A stretch of DNA of 43,442 nt from Gemmatimonadota bacterium. Lineage in GTDB: Bacteria > Gemmatimonadota > Gemmatimonadetes > Gemmatimonadales > GWC2-71-9. Positions 25,107-36,633 of the stretch are shown here, one piece after another (within the stretch, counting starts at the first letter, position 1; each line of letters opens with the position of its first letter). The notes below the pieces were generated by a model. That model saw nothing but the letters and a program-made list of their open reading frames with translations. It was not told where the DNA came from and made no database searches. The translations under genes and the position numbers were made by a program. The DNA lies in NCBI GenBank assembly GCA_003221005.1, contig QHTZ01000073.1:1-43442 (forward strand). The letters are read 5' to 3'.

Positions 25107-25567
25107 ATGTCTGACGCAAGCTCCACTGGCGGCAACCGGCCGTCCCGGGGCTCGGGCTCGTTCACCGTGCACCTCGCCGACGAGCTCGAGGTCTACTTCA
25201 ACGAGGTCGCCCACGGGCGGCCCGTCGGCTTCGTCGCGTCTCCCAAGTGGAAACCCCCGACCGACGTCTACGAGACCGCGGACGCGCTCGTCGTACACAT
25301 GGACATCGCGGGGATGCACTCGGAAGACTTCAGGGTGGAGCTCGCCGATGGCATCCTCACCATCTCGGGCGAGCGCGTGCCGCGTCGCGAGGGAAAGCGG
25401 CACTACCATGCGATGGAAGTGCAGATCGGCCCGTTTGAGCGCCGCCTCCGGCTCCCCGTGCCGGTTGATCCGGAGAGCATTCGCGCGAGCTACGAAGCCG
25501 GCTTCCTCGAAGTGCGGTTGCACAAGCTCCCGCCCCGCCTCTCTGGCCCGCAGTCGGTAAAGGTCGA

Positions 25568-25571
<4 letters not shown>
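25107..25571 (+). CDS. Hsp20 / alpha-crystallin small heat-shock protein
   Basis: 154 residues. The alpha-crystallin domain (about 48-145) begins KWKPPTDVYETADALVVHMDIAGM, continues GILTISGERV, and includes the family segment YHAMEVQIGPFERRLRLP, followed by the glycine-rich strand ASYEAGFLEVRL. The N-terminal arm is short and polar. The C-terminal tail lacks a clear I-x-I motif. It is coupled to lon by ATGA, so an aggregate holdase and the main soluble protease are made together. A heat-responsive promoter is likely but none can be assigned by eye. Confidence 0.92.
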
Positions 25572-27960
<2,389 letters not shown>

Positions 27961-27964
<4 letters not shown>

Positions 27965-28341
27965 GCGACTTTGCCACGCTCGACGCGGCGTTTGCCCAGA
28001 TCCGGGAGCGCGATGGGCGCTACCACGAGCGCGGCTACCTGTTCGTGCTCGCCGCACTCGAGTTCGCGCAGCACCGGCTCCCCGCCCGCCGGCACCTCTC
28101 CGGCCGCGAGCTCGCGTGGGCGTGCCGGGACTTTGCGCTCGAGCAGTTCGGGTTGCTCGCGCCGACGGTGCTCGACCACTGGGGCATCACCCGCACGGAG
28201 GATCTCGGCCGCATCGTGTTCATGCTGATCGACGTCGGGCTCCTCGCTCGGCAGGAGAGTGACCGGATCGAGGACTTCGACGCTGTGTACGACTTCGCGG
28301 AGGTGTTCCGGGCCGGGTACCGCTGGCCCGGCGTCGCGTAG
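27961..28341 (+). CDS. Minf_1886-family protein of unknown function
   Basis: 126 residues from GTG 27961, which overlaps the lon stop as GTGA. The sequence matches the small family named after Methylacidiphilum Minf_1886, known mostly from Verrucomicrobia, Planctomycetes and relatives: RDGRYHERGYLFVLAALEFAQ, HLSGRELAWACRDFALEQFG, HWGITRTEDLGRIVFMLIDVGLL, then an acidic tail DFDAVYDF. It is predicted as all-helical and soluble with no catalytic motif. The coupling to lon is suggestive of a role in protein quality control, but no function is established. Confidence 0.8.
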
Positions 28342-28371
28342 TCGCGCTGGATCGGGGAAGGGGGGTGCCGC

Positions 28372-28569
28372 ATGGACGCCGGCATGGAATGGCCCGCCTG
28401 CAAGAAGTGCCAGCAAGGTCTCCTGATTCCGTTATCGGATTACGGCCGCGATGGCGCGCCGATCACCTACAAGGCCTGGGTGTGCACGAATCCGGACTGC
28501 GGGTTCAACATCCGCATCGATAACGGGGAGATCTCCTTCGGCCGCACGATCGGCCAGAGCCTCAAATAG
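28372..28569 (+). CDS. Small zinc-ribbon protein
   Basis: 65 residues. Two cysteine pairs, CKKC (residues 10-13) and CTNPDC, are spaced as in a zinc ribbon. The rest reads as a short beta sheet (GAPITYKAWVC, GFNIRIDNGEISFG). A G-rich stretch AAGGGGGG about 8 bases before the ATG serves as ribosome-binding site. An ATG four codons later is possible. I do not recognise a named family. It may bind nucleic acid or a protein partner. It lies 30 bases after the Minf_1886 gene in the same transcript. Confidence 0.7.
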   Translation: MDAGMEWPACKKCQQGLLIPLSDYGRDGAPITYKAWVCTNPDCGFNIRIDNGEISFGRTIGQSLK

Positions 28570-28580
28570 GCTCGGGTGCG

Positions 28581-29399
28581 GTGCGCGCGCCCGCCGTCGG
28601 CGGGCGCTTCTACCCGGGAAGCCGCTCCGAGCTGGAGCGGACCGTGCGCGAGCTGCTCGCGCGGGTGCCGCCCGGCGCGCCGCCGGCGCCCGCCCGGGGC
28701 GCCGTCGCGCCGCACGCTGGATACGTTTACTCGGGCTTTACCGCCGCTTGCGTCTTCGCTCGCCTCGCGGTCCCGCCGCTCGTGGTCGTCCTCGCCCCGA
28801 ACCACACGGGGGTGTGCCACGCGCCGGGCGGGGCGTCGCTGTGGGAAGCGGGCGCGTTCCGCACACCGCTCGGCGACGTCGCCGTGGACGAGGGCTTCGC
28901 GACGGCGCTGCTCGCCGCGAGCCCGCTCGTTGGGGCCGACCATGAGGCGCACCGCGCCGAGCATGCGGTCGAGGTGGAGCTGCCGTTTCTTCAGGTGCTC
29001 CGGCCCGACGTGCGCATCGTGCCACTGGTGCTCGCCTGGGACGCGTGGCCCGGGTGCCGCGACCTCGGGCTCGCGCTCGCCGGCCTCGTCGCCCGCTCGC
29101 CCGAGCCCGTGCTGCTGCTCGCCTCGAGCGACCTGAACCACTACGAGCCCGCCCGCGTCTCCGAGGTGAAGGACCGGGAGGCGCTCGCCGCGCTCGAGGC
29201 GCTCGACGGCGAGGAGCTGCTCGCGCGCTGCCGCCGCGGGCGCATCTCGATGTGCGGGCGCGCGCCCGCCGCCTGCGTCGCCGCGGCCGCCCGTGCCCTC
29301 GGCGCGACCGCCGCCACGGTCGTGGACTACCGGCATTCGGGGCTGGTGTCGGGGGACGACGATGCGGTGGTCGGCTACGGAGGCGTGATCATTCCATGA
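28581..29399 (+). CDS. Memo-like AmmeMemoRadiSam system protein B
   Basis: 272 residues from GTG 28581. The Memo fold is related to class III extradiol dioxygenases. Family marks: PAVGGRFYP at the start, GAVAPHAGYVYSG, VLAPNHTG, EHAVEVELPFLQ, and LLASSDLNHYEP; the histidines in these motifs line the metal pocket. In bacteria it usually sits with AMMECR1 and a radical SAM protein in the AmmeMemoRadiSam set. Those are absent here, so this copy is an orphan. It overlaps nnr by ATGA, next to a nicotinamide-nucleotide repair enzyme. Confidence 0.87.
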   Translation: MRAPAVGGRFYPGSRSELERTVRELLARVPPGAPPAPARGAVAPHAGYVYSGFTAACVFARLAVPPLVVVLAPNHTGVCHAPGGASLWEAGAFRTPLGDVAVDEGFATALLAASPLVGADHEAHRAEHAVEVELPFLQVLRPDVRIVPLVLAWDAWPGCRDLGLALAGLVARSPEPVLLLASSDLNHYEPARVSEVKDREALAALEALDGEELLARCRRGRISMCGRAPAACVAAAARALGATAATVVDYRHSGLVSGDDDAVVGYGGVIIP

Positions 29400-30919
29400 A
29401 TCCGATCCCGGTGCTGTCGGCGACCGAGGCCACGGCCTGGGACACGATGGCGCGCACGCAGTACCGCATCCCCAGCCGGGTCCTGATGGAAGCGGCGGGC
29501 CGCGCCGTGGCGCAGCTGATCGTGCGCGAGTTCCCAGAAGTGGTGGCGCGCGGCGCGCTCGTGGTCGCCGGGGCGGGGAACAACGGCGGCGACGGCTGGG
29601 TGATCGCCCGCGCGCTGCACGCGGCCGGTGCCGCCGCGTGGGTGGCGGCGCTCGACCCCAAGACCGACGATGCGATCGACAACCGCGCGCTGGCGCGCGT
29701 GGACGGCGTGCGCGAGCTGGGGCGCGAGGAGCCGTGGCCCGCCGCGGCGCTCGTGGTGGACGCGCTGCTCGGGACCGGGGCGGCGGGCCCAGCGCGCGGC
29801 GACGTGCTGGCGCTGGCGCAGCGGATCGTCACGTATGGCGCGCCCATCCTAGCGGTGGACGGCCCCACGGGGCTCGACCTGTCGAGCGGCGAGCCACATG
29901 GCCCCGTGCGGGCGCGCTTAAGCGTCACGTTCGGCGGCGTGCGGCGCGGGCATCTCCTGGCGCGCGACTGGTGCGGGCGGATCGTCGTGGTGGACATCGG
30001 TCTCCCGCCTCCCGATCCCGTGTGGCCGCTGCTCGTCACCGATGCCTGGGCAGGCGCGCGCCTGCCGCGCCTCACCCCAACGATGCACAAGGGCGACCGC
30101 GGGCGCGTCGCCGTGGTGGGCGGCGCGGCCGGAATGACCGGTGCCGCGCTGCACGCCGCTCGGGCCGCGCTCGCCGCGGGGGCAGGGCTCGTCAAGCTCG
30201 TGGCCGCGCCCGAGACGATCGCCGCTGCGCGCGCGACCCTCCCCGACGTGTTGACGGTCGAATCGGGGCTCGGCGGCGAGCTCGAGCCGGACGTCGCTCA
30301 GGCGCTCGACTGGGCCGACGCACTCGTCGCCGGGCCGGGCCTCGGCCGCGAGCCGGCCCGGGGCGACTTCCTCAAGGCGGTGCTCGCGCGGCGCGCAGTG
30401 CCGACGGTCTTGGACGCCGACGCGCTCGGCCTGTTTCGCGGCCCGGCCGAGCGACCGACGGTGTTCACTCCGCACCTGGGCGAGTTCCGCGCGCTGGCGG
30501 GCGACCAGCTCGCGGACGAGGCGGCGAATGACCGCTGGGCGGCGGCGGTCAAAGCCGCCCAGAAGCTGCGCGGCACCGTGCTGCTCAAGGGCGTCCCCAC
30601 CGTCATCGCCGACCTGCGCGGGCCGGTGCACGTCGTGGCGAGCGGCAACCCGGGCCTCGCCACCGGCGGGTCGGGGGACCTGCTCGCCGGGTTCATCGGC
30701 GCCTTTCTCGCGCGCGGCAGCGCGCCCCCCGAGGCTGCCGCGCTCGGCGCGCACGCGCTGGGGCGCGCCGCCGAGCACGGCGCGCGCCTGTGGACGGCGC
30801 GCAGTCTCCGGCCTGCCGACGTGCTCGCGGCCCTGCCGGAGATTTGGCGCGCGTGGGCCGACACGAAGCCGGCGGGCCCCCCGGTGCTCGCGGTCCTCGA
30901 GTCGCCGGAGACGGAGTGA
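29396..30919 (+). CDS. nnr: Bifunctional NAD(P)H-hydrate epimerase / dehydratase
   Basis: 507 residues. It repairs hydrated NAD(P)H. The N-terminal epimerase (YjeF_N, about 1-210) has GAGNNGGDGWVIARAL, DALLGTG and DGPTGLDLSSG. The C-terminal ADP-dependent dehydratase (about 220-495) has HKGDRGRVAVVGG, GPGLGR, VLDADAL, TPHLGEFRAL, and the catalytic aspartate in GNPGLATGGSGDLLAGFIGAFLARG, written here as family marks. The ATG at 29396 overlaps the Memo-like gene's stop; upstream in-frame codons belong to the other gene. Its own stop overlaps thiL (GTGA), a pairing of metabolite repair with cofactor synthesis. Confidence 0.95.
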   Translation: MNPIPVLSATEATAWDTMARTQYRIPSRVLMEAAGRAVAQLIVREFPEVVARGALVVAGAGNNGGDGWVIARALHAAGAAAWVAALDPKTDDAIDNRALARVDGVRELGREEPWPAAALVVDALLGTGAAGPARGDVLALAQRIVTYGAPILAVDGPTGLDLSSGEPHGPVRARLSVTFGGVRRGHLLARDWCGRIVVVDIGLPPPDPVWPLLVTDAWAGARLPRLTPTMHKGDRGRVAVVGGAAGMTGAALHAARAALAAGAGLVKLVAAPETIAAARATLPDVLTVESGLGGELEPDVAQALDWADALVAGPGLGREPARGDFLKAVLARRAVPTVLDADALGLFRGPAERPTVFTPHLGEFRALAGDQLADEAANDRWAAAVKAAQKLRGTVLLKGVPTVIADLRGPVHVVASGNPGLATGGSGDLLAGFIGAFLARGSAPPEAAALGAHALGRAAEHGARLWTARSLRPADVLAALPEIWRAWADTKPAGPPVLAVLESPETE

Positions 30920-31884
30920 CCGAGCTCGGTGCCGGCGCGGAGTTCGACCGGCTGCGCGCGATCTTCGCGCGGCTGCGCGAGCAGAAGGCCGACGGCGAGC
31001 TCGGAGACGACTGCGCGCTCGTGCGACTGGGAGGTACGACGCTCGCTGCGAGCGTGGACCTGAGCCTCGAGGGCGTGCATTTCCGTACCGACTGGCTCTC
31101 CTTCCAGGAGATCGGCTGGCGCGCGGCAGCGGCGGCCCTGTCCGATCTCGCGGCGGCGGGAGCGACGCCGGTCGGCGTGCTCGTCAGCCTGGGGCTGCCT
31201 GCGGGAACCGGGAACCGGGAAACGGGAAACGTGGATCCCGGTACGGAGATCATGGAGGGTGTGGGGGCGGCGGCGCGGAGCGTGGGGGCGAAGGTGCTCG
31301 GTGGTGACTTGGTGCGCTCAGAGCGTTACCTCGTGGACGTCTGTGTCCTCGGGACGGCGAACCGGCCGGTGCGGCGCCGCGGCGCGCGGCGCGGCGACGG
31401 CGTGTGGGTGACGGGCACGCTCGGCGGCGCGGGCCTCGCGCTCGCGCGGCTCCAGTCCGGAAGCCGGCCCGACCGTGACCTGTGGCTGCGCTTCGCGCAC
31501 CCCGAGCCGCGCATCGCGGCCGGTCGCTGGCTGGCGCGCCGCGGCGCGCATGCGATGATCGACCTCTCCGACGGACTCGCCGCGGATGCCGGCCACGTCG
31601 CCGCCGCCTCTCGAGTGGCGATCGAAATCGAGCTCGGACAGTTGCCTTGCTGGCCCGGCGTCGTGGCGCGCGACGCCGCCGCGAGCGGCGAAGAGTTCGA
31701 GCTGCTCGTGGCGCTCCCCGCTCGCTTCGGCGACCGGAACGCCCGGGCGTTCACGCGCGCGACTGGCCTCCCGCTCACGCGGATCGGCCGCTGCATGCAG
31801 GGGGCGGGAGTGCGCGTCACGGAAGCGGGACGGTCCGTGCCCGTCCCCCCCGGGTTCGACCACTTCGCCCCGCCAGCCCGATGA
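30916..31884 (+). CDS. thiL: Thiamine-monophosphate kinase
   Basis: 322 residues from GTG 30916. It phosphorylates thiamine monophosphate to the active pyrophosphate. Family marks: GDDCALVRLGG, ASVDLSLEGVHFR, ALSDLAAAGATPVGVLVSLGLP, KVLGGDLVRS, WVTGTLGGAGLAL, MIDLSDGLAADAGH and GEEFELLVALP. SelD and PurM share the fold but have different N-terminal motifs. Residues about 96-105 (AGTGNRETGN) come from a 7-base tandem array and lengthen a loop between conserved segments. It is coupled both ways. No TPP riboswitch is seen. Confidence 0.92.
   Translation: MTELGAGAEFDRLRAIFARLREQKADGELGDDCALVRLGGTTLAASVDLSLEGVHFRTDWLSFQEIGWRAAAAALSDLAAAGATPVGVLVSLGLPAGTGNRETGNVDPGTEIMEGVGAAARSVGAKVLGGDLVRSERYLVDVCVLGTANRPVRRRGARRGDGVWVTGTLGGAGLALARLQSGSRPDRDLWLRFAHPEPRIAAGRWLARRGAHAMIDLSDGLAADAGHVAAASRVAIEIELGQLPCWPGVVARDAAASGEEFELLVALPARFGDRNARAFTRATGLPLTRIGRCMQGAGVRVTEAGRSVPVPPGFDHFAPPAR
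31203..31230. repeat. 7-base tandem array inside thiL
   Basis: Four units: GGGAACC, GGGAACC, GGGAAAC, GGGAAAC. It is in frame and extends a ThiL loop right after the conserved VGVLVSLGLP segment. Confidence 0.7.
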
Positions 31885-32595
31885 TCCGGCTGCTGTGGGC
31901 CGCCATCTGGGTCATACCGTCCACGGTGTTCCACTCCCTCGTGGCGATCGTCGCAGCGCTGCTCGGCGTCAAGCGGCGCCCCGGCGGAGGGGGCGTGTAC
32001 GACTGGGCGACGGTCGACTGGGCGCGGAGCGTGCTGTGGGTCGCGGGAACTCCGGTCGAAGCGGTGGGCCTCGAGCGCATCCCCCGTGGCCAGCCCGTGG
32101 TGTACGCGTCCAATCACACTTCGATGTTCGACATTTGGTCCCTGTCGGCGACGCTCCCGGGCTCGACCCGCTTCGTCGCGAAGCAGGAGCTCGGACGCGT
32201 CCCGATCCTCGGGCTCGCGATGCGTCGGGCCGGCCACGTCCTGATCGATCGCTTCAACCGGGCGCGGGCATTCGAGGCCTACGAGCAAGCAGCCGCGACG
32301 ATCCACAGCGGCATCTCGGCGATCGTGTTCCCGGAGGGCACCCGCAGCCGCACCGGGGAGCTGCTCCCGTTCAGGAACGCGCCGTTCGCGCTGGCCATCG
32401 CCGCTCAGGTGCCGATCGTGCCGGTGTACGTGGACGGCACCTACCGCATCCTGCCCAAGGGCTCCTGGCGGCTGCGGCCGCGGCCGATTCACATCGAGAT
32501 CGGGGACCCCATTTCCACTACCGGATTGTCGCTGGACGACCGCGAGGCGCTGCGCGAGCGCGTGCGGGCGGCCATCGTCGGACTCAAGGCGCGCG

Positions 32596-32621
<26 letters not shown>
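31881..32621 (+). CDS. plsC: 1-acyl-sn-glycerol-3-phosphate acyltransferase
   Basis: 246 residues. It makes phosphatidic acid at the inner membrane. An N-terminal membrane helix (LLWAAIWVIPSTVFHSLVAIVAALLG) is followed by the acyltransferase motifs: NHTSMFD (the H-x4-D catalytic pair), VLIDRFNR, FPEGTRSR, and PIVPVYVDGTY. It starts in ATGA overlap with thiL. The promoter of eno lies inside its last codons. Confidence 0.93.
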
Positions 32622-34210
<1,589 letters not shown>

Positions 34211-34213
<3 letters not shown>

Positions 34214-34243
34214 GAGGCGGGCGTGGGCTGCCCCAACCTCTCA
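34211..34243. terminator. Bidirectional hairpin between ftsB and a convergent gene
   Basis: TGAGAGG (34211-34217) pairs with CCTCTCA (34237-34243). The TGA of ftsB is in the left arm and the minus-strand TGA of the next gene is in the right arm. No U-run follows on either side. It is a compact candidate two-way terminator. Confidence 0.45.
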
Positions 34244-34543
34244 ACTCTTGTCGGTGCGGCCGGCCGCGAGACGCAATGCGCTTTCGATTTGCGGCTTGAT
34301 GGCAGCCAGCTTCCCTTCACACTGACTCACGAGCTGCTCGAGCTCCGGCACAAACGCTGACACGGCCGGGGGTGCGGGATCCACGGTCAGCAGCCGCTTT
34401 TGGATCGAAACGAGGGCGAGGTAGAGGGCGCTGGAGTGTGCCGTTTCGGGATGGCGTTGGGTCTGGAGCGCGTCCAGCGTCGCCTTGGCCTGGTCTCTCG
34501 CTTTGCGAACGGCGGCTGCAAGGCTCTGGTGGGTGAGACTCAC
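34241..34543 (-). CDS. Small helical protein of unknown function next to a response regulator
   Basis: 100 residues from GTG 34543, with GGGG about 7 bases upstream; TTG 34555 would add four residues. It looks almost entirely helical: LTHQSLAAAVRKARDQAKATLDAL, then SSALYLALVSIQKRLL, a proline-rich turn VDPAPPAVSAF, and VPELEQLVSQCEGKLAAIKPQIESAL. There is no membrane segment and no HPt histidine in an obvious motif. I do not recognise the family. It follows the response regulator by about 13 bases and is probably co-transcribed, so it may be a partner or output of that regulator. Confidence 0.5.
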   Translation of the reverse strand: MSLTHQSLAAAVRKARDQAKATLDALQTQRHPETAHSSALYLALVSIQKRLLTVDPAPPAVSAFVPELEQLVSQCEGKLAAIKPQIESALRLAAGRTDKS

Positions 34544-34556
34544 ACCCGACCCCAAT

Positions 34557-34967
34557 TCAGCGCCCCGCGACCTTGCGGTCCCGCGCCCGCAGCGTCGCGT
34601 GGAGCCACTCGGTAATCTGCTGGGGACGGAACGGCTTGCGGAACACGGTGCAGCCGCTGTGGTCGAGCCACGGCCGCACGTCGTCGGCATCGGGGTCCGC
34701 GGTGATGAACGCGATGCACCCGGCGAGCGCGGGCCAGCCGTGGCTGATGGCGGTGTAGAGGGCCAGGCCCGACATCGTCGGGAGGCGGACGTCGAGCAGC
34801 GCCGCGTCCACGGGCTCCGAGCGGAGCAGGGCGTAGGCCGTGTCGGGGGAGCCAGCCGTGACAACGCGGTAGCCCATTCCCACGAGGACGCTTTCCAGGG
34901 CTTGTCGGAGCGAGGCGTCGTCGTCGACGATCAGGACCGTGCGCGAGGCGACTCTCATACGTCCCAT
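34557..34967 (-). CDS. Single-domain response regulator
   Basis: About 136 residues from ATG 34967; ATG 34958 is three codons later. It is a lone receiver domain: acidic pocket in VLIVDDDASLRQALE, phosphoacceptor Asp in AALLDVRLPTMSG, switch Thr in FITADPD, and lysine in VFRKPF. No output domain follows, so it acts by protein contact, as CheY and similar proteins do. No histidine kinase is nearby. A CRP-type dyad lies 25-44 bases upstream of the start. A longer in-frame extension over the dyad and tRNA region is not credible. Confidence 0.85.
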   Translation of the reverse strand: MGRMRVASRTVLIVDDDASLRQALESVLVGMGYRVVTAGSPDTAYALLRSEPVDAALLDVRLPTMSGLALYTAISHGWPALAGCIAFITADPDADDVRPWLDHSGCTVFRKPFRPQQITEWLHATLRARDRKVAGR

Positions 34968-34991
34968 GGTGGCAGCGGGAGATGGCAAAAC

Positions 34992-35011
34992 GAAGTGACG
35001 AGCGTCACTTC
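34992..35011. promoter_or_regulatory. Perfect CRP/FNR-type dyad upstream of the response regulator
   Basis: GAAGTGACG and CGTCACTTC form a perfect 9-bp inverted repeat with a 2-base centre. The core GTGA-N6-TCAC has the geometry of CRP/FNR-family sites. It lies between the minus-strand response regulator and the plus-strand tRNA-Met gene. CGTCACTTC is followed by a further TGACG. The binding protein is not in the window. Confidence 0.55.
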
Positions 35012-35060
35012 TGACGCCATTCCGACCTCGGGCACGCCTCACTACCTTCAACGCAATCCG

Positions 35061-35136
35061 GGCAGGGTAGCTCAGCTGGTTAGAGCACGGCACTCATAAT
35101 GCCGGGGTCGCGGGTTCGAGTCCCGCCCCTGCTACC
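35061..35136 (+). tRNA. tRNA-Met(CAU), elongator type
   Basis: A complete cloverleaf: acceptor GGCAGGG against CCCTGCT, D arm GCTC/GAGC, anticodon stem CGGCA/TGCCG with loop CTCATAA, a five-base variable loop, and T arm GCGGG-TTCGAGT-CCCGC, ending A plus CC. The CCA end is not fully encoded (CCT). The sequence is very close to bacterial elongator tRNA-Met. tRNA-Ile2 also has a CAT anticodon in the gene and needs TilS, so that identity is not fully excluded. It is not the initiator, which lacks a first-pair match. Confidence 0.9.
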
Positions 35137-35152
35137 TCTTCAGTACTTCGGC

Positions 35153-35169
35153 GCGTCTTGCTTTTTGCC
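35153..35169 (+). repeat. 17-base upstream motif, copy 1
   Basis: GCGTCTTGCTTTTTGCC, 96 bases before the start at 35265. It differs by one base from the copy at 35869-35885 and by a few from the inverted copy at 38127-38143. The end overlaps a short hairpin GCTTTT-TGCC-AAAAGC. It may be a shared regulatory or repetitive element. Confidence 0.45.
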
Positions 35170-35264
35170 AAAAGCTTGACGCCCTCCCCGGACTCCCCAA
35201 TCTTGTGGCGGCGCTGCGCCCCGCCAGGACGATTGCTCAACCCGACACCGGAGGCTTGTACCCC

Positions 35265-35861
35265 ATGGCCGAAGCCCGCCTGCGTCTCCGGCTGCTGACC
35301 CTCGCCTGCATCCTCGGGGTCGCGCCGCACCCGCTCGCCGCCCAGGGATACCGCTTCGCGAATATCCCCTGGGGCTCAAACGGCGCCGCCATCAAACAAC
35401 TGCTGGCGGACCAGGGCATGAACTTCGTCGAGGTGGATACCGATGGCGACTACAAGTTCAAGGGAACCCTGAGCGGGTACGAAGCTGTCGTGTGGGGCCT
35501 CATGTCCAGCGGCGGCGTCGCGAAGTTCAGCGTCACCCTCTTCACCCCCGACGAAAAAGCGAGACAGGCGTATCGCGACATGAAAGCGATGCTCACCGCG
35601 AAGTACGGTGCGCCCGCCGAGCTAGTGGAGACGTTCGACTCCCCGTTCCGGGAGGGCGACGGGCGCGAGGAACAGGCCATTCGGGAGGACAAGGGCCACT
35701 TCCTCGTGCTCTGGCGGCAGCGCGTGGGCCCGGATACGAGCTACCTCGGTCTCCAGATCACGGAGAAGCTGAACCTGTTCCTCGCCTACGAGAGTCCCAA
35801 GTGGAGCGCCGAGCTCGATCGGCGCAGGGCGAAGCTGGCGAAGCGAAACAGCCCATTCTAA
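35265..35861 (+). CDS. Secreted protein of unknown function
   Basis: 198 residues from ATG 35265, with GGAGG about 11 bases upstream. A signal peptide runs to about residue 27 (LTLACILGVAPHPLAAQ). The mature part begins YRFANIPWGSNGAAIKQLLADQGMNF, a pattern seen in small periplasmic proteins that compare two charge-rich halves. SVTLFTPDEKARQAYRDMKAMLTAKYG follows, and the end is Arg/Lys-rich. I do not recognise a named family. No catalytic residues stand out. It has a possible promoter TTGACG at 35176-35181 and is followed by an inverted repeat at 35883-35918. Confidence 0.7.
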   Translation: MAEARLRLRLLTLACILGVAPHPLAAQGYRFANIPWGSNGAAIKQLLADQGMNFVEVDTDGDYKFKGTLSGYEAVVWGLMSSGGVAKFSVTLFTPDEKARQAYRDMKAMLTAKYGAPAELVETFDSPFREGDGREEQAIREDKGHFLVLWRQRVGPDTSYLGLQITEKLNLFLAYESPKWSAELDRRRAKLAKRNSPF

Positions 35862-35868
35862 CGCCACA

Positions 35869-35885
35869 GCGTCTTGCATTTTGCC
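35869..35885 (+). repeat. 17-base upstream motif, copy 2
   Basis: GCGTCTTGCATTTTGCC, identical to copy 1 except for one base. It lies 8 bases after the end of the preceding gene and 182 before the next start. Confidence 0.45.
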
Positions 35886-35918
35886 GCCGGGGTCGCGAAA
35901 TCGGTCCTGACCGGCGGC
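35883..35918. terminator. Inverted repeat after the secreted-protein gene
   Basis: GCCGCCGG (35883-35890) and CCGGCGGC (35911-35918) pair perfectly over 8 bases with a 20-base loop. No T-run follows. It is placed where a terminator for the upstream gene is expected. The rest of the 205-base gap holds a small dyad CACAC-AG-GTGTG near 36027-36038 and the next gene's ribosome-binding site. Confidence 0.35.
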
Positions 35919-36066
35919 CTGCCCGCACCCCCGGAAATCCAGTGCAACTCCCTGAGCCGCCGTGCGATACACCGACCCCGCTGCGCCCAGCCCGGGTCTT
36001 GCCAACCAAGGAGCGGAACAGGGTCACACAGGTGTGGCCCCGTCATCTCGCACTGAGGGAGGCTTC

Positions 36067-36510
36067 ATGGTTCGGGCCGCAGTCGCCGTCTGGGCAGGCG
36101 CCACACTGCTCGGCGCGCCGCACATGGCCGTCGCTCAGACCAGGCAATGGGAGGCGGAAGTTGAGCAGCAGCTCGCGAGCGCGGGGCAGCTGTTTTCCGG
36201 GCACGGCTTCGAGCCGACGCACGACACATACACGGGCACGCTGCGCTCCAGTGAATATGAGTATCTCACCGTCACCCTTCACGCGGGCACGCGCTACGCG
36301 CTCGTCGGCATGTGCGACAACGATTGCCGCGAACTCGATCTCGAGCTGTACGACGCGGACGGCCGCGAAGTCGACGCTGATCGCGAACCGGACGACGCGC
36401 CGACCGTGGTGGCGAGGCCCGACGTGACGCAGCAATACCGGCTCAAGGTGATCATGTCGACCTGTTCCGCCTCGCCCTGTTACTACGGCATCGGCGTGTA
36501 CAGCCGGTAG
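36067..36510 (+). CDS. Small secreted protein, PPC-like
   Basis: 147 residues from ATG 36067; GGGAGG is 5 bases upstream. The signal peptide ends near GAPHMAVAQ. The mature part, TYTGTLRSSEYEYLTVTLHAGTRYALVG, then CDNDCRELDLELYDADGREVD, is like a pre-peptidase C-terminal domain. Four cysteines, two in CDNDC and two near the end (MSTCSASPC), may form disulphides. Size and fold resemble the gene at 8352-8798, though direct similarity is weak. Function unknown; it is exported and likely periplasmic. Confidence 0.68.
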   Translation: MVRAAVAVWAGATLLGAPHMAVAQTRQWEAEVEQQLASAGQLFSGHGFEPTHDTYTGTLRSSEYEYLTVTLHAGTRYALVGMCDNDCRELDLELYDADGREVDADREPDDAPTVVARPDVTQQYRLKVIMSTCSASPCYYGIGVYSR

Positions 36511-36543
36511 TCGAGTCAGCGTTCCAAATTGCGCCGTTCGCGC

Positions 36544-36570
36544 GACCGCCTCCCACGTCGGGAGGCGGTC
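36544..36570 (+). terminator. Strong GC hairpin
   Basis: GACCGCCTCCC (36544-36554) pairs perfectly with GGGAGGCGGTC (36560-36570) over 11 bases with a five-base loop, and flanking CGCG/CGCG can extend it. No T-run follows. It most likely ends the transcript of the gene stopping at 36510. Confidence 0.55.
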
Positions 36571-36633
36571 TCGCGTTGTGGCAGTCCGGCCCGCACCTTT
36601 GGGGCGAACGTCGAACTCGGGAGAGTGAACGCC

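Noticed and set aside
35061..35136. Initiator tRNA-fMet
   Set aside because: The acceptor stem's first pair can form (G-U), and the anticodon stem lacks the three consecutive G-C pairs typical of initiator tRNA.
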